Assembly: GCA_950097605.1 (NCBI GenBank)
Contig: CATNEU010000025.1
Location: forward strand, 1-10,080
Origin: an uncultured Oscillospiraceae bacterium
Lineage (GTDB): Bacteria > Bacillota > Clostridia > Oscillospirales > Ruminococcaceae
Direction: 5' to 3'
Length of the DNA stretch: 10,080 nt
The translations under genes were made by a program, and so were the position numbers. Shown here in pieces: positions 1-5,301 of this stretch; the stretch's first letter is position 1; each line of letters begins with the position of its first letter. The notes below the pieces were generated by a model that made no database searches, had not been told where the DNA came from, and saw nothing but the letters and a program-made list of their open reading frames with translations.

Positions 1-108
1 TTTTGCCATAGCTGGATAATTCTATAGGTGAAAATTGTGCAGAATGTCCAGTTTGCAGGTCTAATTATACGGAAAATGATCAAAAATTCTATACAAATCA
101 GATAAGTA

Positions 109-137
109 TTGAAACCCTGGTGGCAATGTATTATAAT
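109..137 (+). promoter_or_regulatory. Sigma-A promoter of pfkA
   Basis: The -35 box is TTGAAA (109-114), the spacer is 17 bp, and the -10 box is TATAAT (132-137). This is one mismatch from the full consensus at optimal spacing. Transcription would start near 144, leaving a leader of about 44 nt before the pfkA start at 188. It is the best promoter in the window and fits a highly expressed glycolytic gene. Confidence 0.8.
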
Positions 138-143
138 AATACA
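127..143 (+). promoter_or_regulatory. Palindromic operator candidate over the pfkA -10 box
   Basis: TGTATTATAATAATACA has two perfect 7-bp arms, TGTATTA and TAATACA, around a 3-nt centre. It covers the whole -10 box, so a dimer bound here would block RNA polymerase. The site does not match a CcpA cre site. Its left part, TTATAAT, equals one half of a PerR-type box, but the other half does not fit. The regulator is unknown, and AT-rich DNA yields chance palindromes. Confidence 0.4.
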
Positions 144-187
144 GCAGTGTTAAATGATTGACAATTCCTTTAGGAGGATGAAATAGT

Positions 188-1204
188 ATGGCTAATGAAG
201 TGAAGACCATCGGTGTATTGACAAGTGGTGGCGATGCTCCCGGCATGAACGCGGCGATCCGCGCCGTTGTGCGCGCCGGCATTCACAAGGGGATGCGCGT
301 AATGGGCATCCGCCGCGGCTACAATGGGCTGATCAATGGCGATATGGTAGAAATGGGCCTCCGCGATGTATCCGATATTATCCAGAGAGGCGGCACGATG
401 CTGTATACGGCGCGCTGCAAGAAATTCCGCGAGGAAGCCGGCGTGCAGAAGGCAGTCGATGTCTGCAAGGAATACGGAATTGATGGAATTGTCGTCATTG
501 GCGGCGACGGATCGTTCCGCGGCGCTAGAGACCTTTCTCTCAAGGGCATCCCCTGCGTGGGAATCCCGGGCACGATCGACACCGATATTGCCTGCAGTGA
601 ATACACCGTGGGCTATGACACTGCAATGAACACAGCTATGTATATGGTGGATAAAATCCGCGATACCTCCCAGTCGCATGACCGCTGCAGCGTTGTGGAG
701 GTCATGGGCCGCCATGCGGGCCATATTGCGCTCAATACAGGCATCGCCTGCGGCGCAAGCGCAGTGCTGGTTCCGGAAATCCCCTATGATTTAGAAAATG
801 AGCTGATTCCAAAAATCGATCAGACCCGCAAGATGGGCAAGCAGCATTTTATTATCGTGATGGCCGAGGGCGTTTCGTTTGCCGCGCGCGATGCGGGCAT
901 TGTGGAAAAGCCCGAGGACTATTCCAAATACGTTGCGGAAACCATTGAAAAAGCGACCGGTATCGAGAGCCGTGCAACCGTGCTCGGCCATGTGCAGCGC
1001 GGCGGTTCGCCGACTGTGCGCGACCGTGTGGTTGCCAGCCAGATGGGCTACGAGGCGGTGCAGCTTCTCTCGAAGGGCATCGGCAACCGCGTTGTGGCCA
1101 TGCAGCAGAGCGAGATTGTAAACTTCGACATCTACGAGGCGCTTGCCATGAAAAAGACAATCGACGAGAAGCTGTATGAAATTGCCGGAACCATTTCGAT
1201 CTAG
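188..1204 (+). CDS. pfkA: ATP-dependent 6-phosphofructokinase
   Basis: This enzyme phosphorylates fructose 6-phosphate to fructose 1,6-bisphosphate, the committed step of glycolysis, in the cytoplasm. The 338-residue product is slightly longer than the E. coli enzyme (about 320). Visible motifs are the nucleotide loop GGDAPGMNAAIR (14-25), Arg75, GGDGS (105-109), PGTID with catalytic Asp131 (128-131), MGR (173-175) and RATVLGHVQRGG (262-273). Gly in GGDGS and Gly in PGTID mark ATP use; pyrophosphate-dependent relatives carry Asp and Lys there. One oddity is the usual TIDND, which reads TIDTD, with Thr132 replacing a strongly conserved Asn. The ATG start has AGGAGG at 172-177. The gene stands alone between its own promoter and terminator, not next to pyruvate kinase as in many Firmicutes. 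Confidence 0.97.
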   Translation: MANEVKTIGVLTSGGDAPGMNAAIRAVVRAGIHKGMRVMGIRRGYNGLINGDMVEMGLRDVSDIIQRGGTMLYTARCKKFREEAGVQKAVDVCKEYGIDGIVVIGGDGSFRGARDLSLKGIPCVGIPGTIDTDIACSEYTVGYDTAMNTAMYMVDKIRDTSQSHDRCSVVEVMGRHAGHIALNTGIACGASAVLVPEIPYDLENELIPKIDQTRKMGKQHFIIVMAEGVSFAARDAGIVEKPEDYSKYVAETIEKATGIESRATVLGHVQRGGSPTVRDRVVASQMGYEAVQLLSKGIGNRVVAMQQSEIVNFDIYEALAMKKTIDEKLYEIAGTISI

Positions 1205-1255
1205 GGTACTTATTATAAACATAATATCATTTTTCACGCATGGGTATGTGATCCA

Positions 1256-1289
1256 AGAGCCGATTGAGTCTTTCAATTGGCTTTTTATT
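1256..1289 (+). terminator. Rho-independent terminator of pfkA
   Basis: A 10-bp stem, AGCCGATTGA (1258-1267) with TCAATTGGCT (1273-1282), contains one G-U pair and a 5-nt loop. It is followed directly by the T-rich run TTTTATT (1283-1289). Position and structure fit termination of a monocistronic pfkA message. Confidence 0.85.
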
Positions 1290-1389
1290 CGCCCGAAAGA
1301 CGAAAAGATGTTCGCGGCGGTCTGTTGGCTGCGCCTGAATGGGGCAATTCTCAAAAACAGGCCGGAACAGAGTTTTTAACGGGTTTGCA

Positions 1390-1418
1390 TCACGTTTTGC
1401 ATGGCTTCCCCATATACT
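1390..1418 (+). promoter_or_regulatory. Possible sporulation (sigma-E/sigma-K type) promoter of yunB
   Basis: CATATACT at 1411-1418 matches the sigma-E -10 consensus CATACANT except at one position, and also fits the sigma-K pattern CATAnnnT. With a 14-bp spacer, TCACGTT at 1390-1396 matches the sigma-E -35 KMATATT at 5 of 7 positions. B. subtilis yunB is transcribed by sigma-E in the mother cell, which is the reason for testing this site. The -35 is weak, so this is a candidate only. Confidence 0.35.
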
Positions 1419-1448
1419 GTCACAGAGGGATAGGATGGAGGGAGCTGC

Positions 1449-2150
1449 ATGCGCGCGAGAAAAAAGCTCAATAAGAAAAAACTGAAAACCCTGGGGAAGC
1501 TCGGCATTGTGCTGGCTTTGCTGCTGGGGATCTGCCTGCTGATTGATGCGCAGATACGCCCGACGGTGAAAACCATGGGGGCCTATCACGTGAAGTTGAT
1601 GGCGACGCAGTATATGAACGACGCGATTCTGGCACAGTTGGAAAAAAGCGAAATTCCCTATGACGGGCTTGTAAAAGTGACCTTTGACGACAGCAAAAAC
1701 GTCACGGCGGTGGAAACCAACACCTTTGTGGTCAACACGGTCAAATCGCAAATTCTCGACTGCGTGCTGCACAGCCTGCGCAACATGGAGCAGGCCGACC
1801 TGAAAATACCGCTGGGCACGCTGTTGGGCTGGCAGATCTTTTCGGCAAGAGGCCCGATGGTCCATTTCAAGATGCTTCCGGCAGGCACCGTGAATACCCA
1901 GCTCATCAGCCAGTTTGAGGAAGCGGGCATCAACCAGACCAACCACCGCATCTATCTGAAAATCGTCTGCACGGTGACGGGGCTGATCCCGGGGTATCCG
2001 ATCAATGTGGAAGTGGAAAACGAATTTTGCCTGGCGGAAACCGTTGTTGTGGGGAAGGTGCCGGAGTCCTATACCCACGTCATCAGCGACGACAGCGAGC
2101 TGATTTCCAGGCTCAACGACTATGGCGCGGGAAAGCAGGCGGCAAATTAG
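1449..2150 (+). CDS. yunB: Sporulation protein YunB family
   Basis: The product is a 233-residue membrane-anchored protein of the YunB family, needed for proper spore formation in B. subtilis; its biochemical role is unknown. It has a very basic N terminus (RARKKLNKKKLK), one membrane segment at about residues 16-33, and then a large domain outside the membrane. The family-like stretches are IDAQIRPTV (32-40), KIPLG(T/Q)L, ARGP, and FEEAGINQTNHRIYL followed by a short hydrophobic strand region and PESY near the end. The ATG start is preceded by GGAGG at 1437-1441. It lies 84 nt before ligA with no convincing terminator between, so some ligA transcription could come from here during sporulation. 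Family assignment is from recalled motifs and length, and is fairly secure. Confidence 0.85.
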   Translation: MRARKKLNKKKLKTLGKLGIVLALLLGICLLIDAQIRPTVKTMGAYHVKLMATQYMNDAILAQLEKSEIPYDGLVKVTFDDSKNVTAVETNTFVVNTVKSQILDCVLHSLRNMEQADLKIPLGTLLGWQIFSARGPMVHFKMLPAGTVNTQLISQFEEAGINQTNHRIYLKIVCTVTGLIPGYPINVEVENEFCLAETVVVGKVPESYTHVISDDSELISRLNDYGAGKQAAN

Positions 2151-2234
2151 CCGGCCGCGCCCGGCGCAGTACATATTGCGGCATTTTCTGCAAACGCTAA
2201 CGACAAAGTCCTGGAAGATGAAACGGAGGATATC

Positions 2235-4244
2235 ATGGAATTTGAAGCTGCAAAAAACAGGGCCGAAGCGCTTACCAAACTGTTGGAGGAGCACAACTAT
2301 CGGTATTATGTGCTGGATGATCCGTCGATTTCCGACTTTGCATTCGACCGGCTGTTAAACGAGCTGGAAAAACTGGAGGCGGAATTTCCGGAGCTGGTTT
2401 CACCCGCGTCGCCGACCCAGCGCGTGGGCGGCACGGCGATGAATACCTTCGAGAAGGTGACGCACCCCGTGCAGATGGGAAGTTTGCAGGACGTATTCGA
2501 CGAAGCCGAGCTGCTGGAATTCGATGCAAGGGTGCGCCAGAGCGTGCCCGCGCCGCTGTATGTTGTCGAGCCCAAGATTGATGGTCTGTCGGTGGCGCTG
2601 GAATACCGCGACGGGACGTTTGTGCGCGGGGCCACGCGCGGCGACGGCGTGACGGGGGAGGATGTGACCCTCAACCTCAAAACGGTGCGGTCGATCCCGC
2701 TGACGCTGCGGGAACCGGTTGGGCATCTTGTGGTGCGCGGCGAGGTATATATGCCGCAGAGCAGCTTTCAGGCGGTTGTGGAGGCGCAGGAGCTAAACGA
2801 GGAGCAGCCGTTTAAAAACCCGCGCAACGCCGCCGCGGGTTCGCTGCGCCAGAAGGACCCCAAGATCACCGCAAAGCGGGGGCTGGATATCTTTGTGTTC
2901 AACATCCAGTTGGCCGAGGGCGCGCAGGAGCAAATTGGCTGCCATAAAGCGTCGCTGGACTATTTGAAAGCGCTGGGATTCAAGGTGATTCCGAGCTATC
3001 GTACCTTTGAGAAAATAGAGGATGTGGTCGAGGAAATTCACCGGATCGGGGACAGCCGCGGACAGTACGGCTTTGCTATAGACGGCGCCGTGGTCAAGGT
3101 GGATGATTTTGAACAGCGTGGGCTGTTGGGCTCCACCTCCAAATATCCAAAATGGGCCGTGGCGTTTAAATATCCGCCCGAGGAGAAGGAGACGACGCTG
3201 ACCTCGATTGAAATTAATGTGGGCCGCACCGGCGTGCTGACGCCGACGGCCCAGTTCGATCCGATCCAGCTTGCGGGCACTACGGTCAGCCGCGCGGTGC
3301 TGCACAACGAGGATTTTATCCGGGAAAAGGATATTCGTATCGGGGACGCCATCGTTGTGCGCAAGGCCGGCGAGATCATCCCCGAGGTGGTGGGCGTCAA
3401 AAGCCATGCGGCGGGTTCGCAGCCCTATGAGATGCCGGCGGACTGCCCGTCCTGCGGCGCGCAGGTGTTCAGAGAGGAGAGCGCGGTGCGCTGCACCAAC
3501 CCCGACTGTCCCGCGCAGCTTTTGCGCAACCTGATCCACTTTGCCTCCAAGGGCGCAATGGACGTCGACGGCCTCGGGCCGCAGCTTTTGCGCCAGCTTG
3601 TGGAAAACGGATTGATTTCTTCACCGGCGGATTTGTATGCGCTCACGAAAGAGCAATTGTCGGGGTTGGAGCGCATGGGGGAAAAGTCGGCGGAAAACCT
3701 GCTGGCTGCGCTGGAAAAGACCAAACAGAACGACCTCTCCCGGCTCGTTTGCGCATTGGGTATCCGGGGCATCGGGCAGAAGGCGGCCGTATTGCTCTCC
3801 GAGCGGTTCCGCACAATGGACGCCATTATGCAGGCAGATCTCACGGCCATTTCGGCCATCGACGGCTTTGGCGACACCATGGCGCAAAACGTGATTGATT
3901 TCTTCTCGCTGGCACAGTCGCGCAATCTGGTCGAGCGTCTGCGGGAATACGGCTTGAACATGCAGAGCTTCGCCAAGGAAAAGGGCGACCTGTTTGCAGG
4001 CAAGACCTTTGTGCTGACCGGCACACTTTCCCGCTATACGCGCAGCGAGGCAAAGGAGATCATTGAAAACCTGGGCGGAAAGGTATCCGGCAGCGTATCC
4101 AAAAAGACCAGCTTTGTGCTGGCGGGCGAGGACGCGGGCAGCAAGCTGCAAAAGGCCGAGTCGCTGGGCGTATCAGTAATCAGCGAGGCGGAATTTGAGC
4201 AGATGGCGTCTGGCGGTGCGCCGCAGACGCAGGAGGAAGCGTAG
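2235..4244 (+). CDS. ligA: NAD-dependent DNA ligase LigA
   Basis: LigA seals nicks in DNA during replication and repair, using NAD+ to adenylate its active-site lysine. The 669-residue length is normal. Domains in order: Ia, which binds the NMN part of NAD (about 1-70); the nucleotidyltransferase domain with the KIDG motif, Lys114 (70-315); AIDGAVVKV (281-289) and WAVAFKYPPEE; the OB fold (318-395); a four-cysteine zinc finger at Cys404, Cys407, Cys420 and Cys425; helix-hairpin-helix repeats (435-575); and a BRCT domain (586-660) starting at GKTFVLTGTLSR. In domain Ia the usual SDxxYD reads SDFAFD, so Phe37 stands where E. coli has Tyr35, an NMN-contact residue. The start has GGAGG at 2225-2229. 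The next genes begin after a 198-nt control region. Confidence 0.97.
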   Translation: MEFEAAKNRAEALTKLLEEHNYRYYVLDDPSISDFAFDRLLNELEKLEAEFPELVSPASPTQRVGGTAMNTFEKVTHPVQMGSLQDVFDEAELLEFDARVRQSVPAPLYVVEPKIDGLSVALEYRDGTFVRGATRGDGVTGEDVTLNLKTVRSIPLTLREPVGHLVVRGEVYMPQSSFQAVVEAQELNEEQPFKNPRNAAAGSLRQKDPKITAKRGLDIFVFNIQLAEGAQEQIGCHKASLDYLKALGFKVIPSYRTFEKIEDVVEEIHRIGDSRGQYGFAIDGAVVKVDDFEQRGLLGSTSKYPKWAVAFKYPPEEKETTLTSIEINVGRTGVLTPTAQFDPIQLAGTTVSRAVLHNEDFIREKDIRIGDAIVVRKAGEIIPEVVGVKSHAAGSQPYEMPADCPSCGAQVFREESAVRCTNPDCPAQLLRNLIHFASKGAMDVDGLGPQLLRQLVENGLISSPADLYALTKEQLSGLERMGEKSAENLLAALEKTKQNDLSRLVCALGIRGIGQKAAVLLSERFRTMDAIMQADLTAISAIDGFGDTMAQNVIDFFSLAQSRNLVERLREYGLNMQSFAKEKGDLFAGKTFVLTGTLSRYTRSEAKEIIENLGGKVSGSVSKKTSFVLAGEDAGSKLQKAESLGVSVISEAEFEQMASGGAPQTQEEA

Positions 4245-4264
4245 CGCCCCCATAAAAGTGCATA

Positions 4265-4293
4265 TTGAAACGAATGGCCTCCTGTTGTAGAAT
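4265..4293 (+). promoter_or_regulatory. Sigma-A promoter candidate for the SatD/DUF3307 operon
   Basis: The -35 box is TTGAAA (4265-4270), the spacer 17 bp, and the -10 box TAGAAT (4288-4293), with 5 of 6 matches in each box. Transcription would begin near 4300, about 140 nt before the SatD-family start codon. The spacer and the start point lie inside the hairpin at 4277-4314, so the promoter and the putative ligA terminator occupy the same DNA. Confidence 0.6.
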
Positions 4294-4318
4294 AGAGACA
4301 ATACAGCGGGAGGCTTTT
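4277..4318 (+). terminator. Hairpin after ligA, possible terminator
   Basis: GCCTCCTGT (4277-4285) pairs with ACAGCGGGAGGC (4303-4314) apart from a 2-nt CG bulge, and the inner TGT/ACA pairing can extend the stem. Four Ts follow (4315-4318). The T run is short, so termination of the ligA transcript may be partial. The 3' arm also holds GGGAGG, a ribosome-binding sequence for the small ORF at 4321. This gives the element a possible second role. Confidence 0.5.
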
Positions 4319-4320
4319 GC

Positions 4321-4365
4321 ATGGAGATTTCGTATGGTTGCGAAATACATATGCAGCTAAAATAG
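4321..4365 (+). CDS. Possible 14-residue leader ORF
   Basis: An ATG at 4321 opens a 14-codon frame, MEISYGCEIHMQLK, ending in TAG. GGGAGG at 4308-4313 sits 7 nt upstream, as good a ribosome-binding site as those of the true genes here. If transcription starts near 4300, this ORF is the first translated segment of the SatD operon. It has no run of a single amino acid as classical attenuator peptides do. No homology can be judged from 14 residues, so a chance ORF remains possible. Confidence 0.3.
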   Translation: MEISYGCEIHMQLK

Positions 4366-4422
4366 GTTGCAAAATATTTGCGCAACTGAAATAGGATGCA
4401 TAGGTGCGGCAATCGGAACAAA
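4336..4422 (+). repeat. Imperfect 29-bp tandem repeats before the SatD-family gene
   Basis: Unit 1 (4336-4364) and unit 2 (4365-4393) match at 22 of 29 positions and are directly adjacent. Both start with GGTTGC(G/A)AAATA and end in (G/A)CT(A/G)AAATA. A degenerate third unit starts with GGATGCATA at 4394. Inside are the perfect palindrome TTGCGCAA (4378-4385), the inverted pair GCAAA/TTTGC (4369-4381), and the inverted pair ATTTCG (4327-4332)/CGAAAT (4341-4346). The 80 bases from 4321 contain only 29 G+C, unlike the flanking genes. The layout suggests repeated protein-binding sites or a structured leader RNA. Confidence 0.5.
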
Positions 4423-4442
4423 AGAAGACGGGAGGGAGCCTC

Positions 4443-5297
4443 ATGAAACAGTATACGGCGCTTCTGGTGGACATTCGCAATTCACGCGGGTATACCGCCG
4501 AACGCAGGACCGATATTCAACGGTATCTGCGGGATTGCGTGGATGCCATAAACGGCATATTTGCCCCGTCCCTGGCCTGCGAGGTGATGTTCAGCGGCGG
4601 AGACGAGATGCAGGGGCTGTTTCGCTTTCCGGGCGCCGCCTACCTCTATCTGCGGCTTTTGCGCCTTGCAATGGCCCCGGTTGGCCTGCGGGCCGGTATC
4701 GGCGTGGGCGGATGGGAGACGGTGGTGCCGGGCGGCGTTTCCACGGAACAGGATGGACCGGCCTATCACCGCGCCAGGGAAGCGATCAATGCGGTTCATA
4801 AAGCGGATGACCGCGGCGTGCTGCTGCTGTCCGCCGGCGGACAGGATGCGGTGCTCAACGCCTGTCTGCACGCGTCGGAACGGCTGACCGGCAGGCGCAC
4901 GCAATCCCAAAAAATGCTGCTGCTTTTGCTGGAGTGCATCTATCCGCTGCATGGAGAACACATGGCGGACGGCAATGGGTATGAGCGTTTTTTGCACGTG
5001 GTGTGGAACGATGCGGGGAAAGCCGCCTTTTCCGAAAAGAAGCGGACGGGAGACTTGCCGGTTCTGCATTGGCGGGACAAATTGTCCGTGGCGCCGGTTG
5101 CGGTTGAAAAAGTGTTGGAGAGCGGATTTTATAGCAGCGGTTCGTTTCAGGTCAAAGGGATATCAACGGCCTTGAGCGGGCTTTTGGGCGTGTCCAGACA
5201 GAGCGTTGAGAAGAGTATCAAGTCCGCCGCCATTTACGAGAGCCGAGAGCTTGACGCCGCGATACTGCAAATGCTTGCACAGACATTTGGAGGGTGA
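4443..5297 (+). CDS. SatD family protein, putative cyclase-like domain with C-terminal HTH
   Basis: The 284-residue soluble protein resembles the SatD family, named after a gene in the Streptococcus mutans acid-tolerance operon and of unknown biochemical function. The N-terminal half has ALLVDIRNSR with Asp10, then SGGDEMQGLF (51-60), LRAGIGVGG (82-90) and GPAYHRAREAI (105-115). The order and spacing look like the metal-binding and glycine motifs of palm-fold nucleotide cyclases; this is my inference, not established. The C-terminal part (about 237-262, ISTALSGLLGVSRQSVEKS) looks like a helix-turn-helix, which could bind the repeats upstream. The ATG at 4443 is chosen over an in-frame GTG at 4404 because GGAGG at 4431-4435 is ideally placed. 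Its stop is 4 nt before the next start. Confidence 0.8.
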   Translation: MKQYTALLVDIRNSRGYTAERRTDIQRYLRDCVDAINGIFAPSLACEVMFSGGDEMQGLFRFPGAAYLYLRLLRLAMAPVGLRAGIGVGGWETVVPGGVSTEQDGPAYHRAREAINAVHKADDRGVLLLSAGGQDAVLNACLHASERLTGRRTQSQKMLLLLLECIYPLHGEHMADGNGYERFLHVVWNDAGKAAFSEKKRTGDLPVLHWRDKLSVAPVAVEKVLESGFYSSGSFQVKGISTALSGLLGVSRQSVEKSIKSAAIYESRELDAAILQMLAQTFGG

Positions 5298-5301
5298 GAG
5301 T

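Larger units (their letters stand above)
12..161 (+). other. Open frame with a CxxCxxC cluster; possible gene tail or remnant
   Basis: An open frame of 49 codons follows an in-frame TAG at 9-11 and ends with TGA at 159-161. It encodes a cysteine cluster, NCAECPVC, followed by a polar tail. There is no ATG with a ribosome-binding site before the cysteines, so as written it cannot be an intact gene. It could be the end of a broken upstream gene or a chance frame in AT-rich DNA. The pfkA promoter lies inside its second half, which argues against a maintained coding function there. The CxxCxxC spacing suggests metal binding if it was ever translated. I do not recognise the family. Confidence 0.2.

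Noticed and set aside
158..163. A perfect TTGACA -35 box just before pfkA
   Set aside because: The position 17 bp downstream is AAATAG, overlapping the region right before the start codon. Transcription would begin inside the gene, so it is not a usable promoter.
2150..2165. GCCGG/CCGGC hairpin right after yunB as a terminator
   Set aside because: The stem is only 5 bp and is followed by CGCAGTACAT, not by a T run, so it is more likely a chance in GC-rich DNA.
2171..2177. ACATATT as a sigma-E -35 box for ligA
   Set aside because: It matches KMATATT well, but no CATACANT-like -10 occurs 13-16 bp downstream.
1227..2294. Long reverse-strand open frames such as this one, and others opposite ligA, the SatD-family/DUF3307 genes, gatA and gatB
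   Set aside because: They lie opposite recognised genes, have His/Arg/Ala-rich low-information products, and lack ribosome-binding sites. They are shadows of GC-rich codon use.
4336..4422. CRISPR array from the 29-bp periodicity
   Set aside because: The units are contiguous with no spacers and are only about 76% identical, and no cas gene is near.
4404..4442. In-frame GTG start giving a 297-residue SatD-family protein
   Set aside because: No ribosome-binding site precedes it. The extra residues cover the GGAGG that serves the ATG at 4443, and family proteins begin with the short lead to the first beta strand.
4396..4446. Second small ORF, MHRCGNRNKRRREGAS, ending with TGA overlapping the SatD-family ATG
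   Set aside because: The ATGA overlap would suit coupling, but its start has only AGG immediately adjacent and no proper ribosome-binding site.
5206..5301. Upstream extension of the DUF3307 gene into the SatD-family gene
   Set aside because: It would read the helix-turn-helix coding region in another frame. The ATG at 5302 has a good ribosome-binding site and places the first membrane segment at the N terminus.
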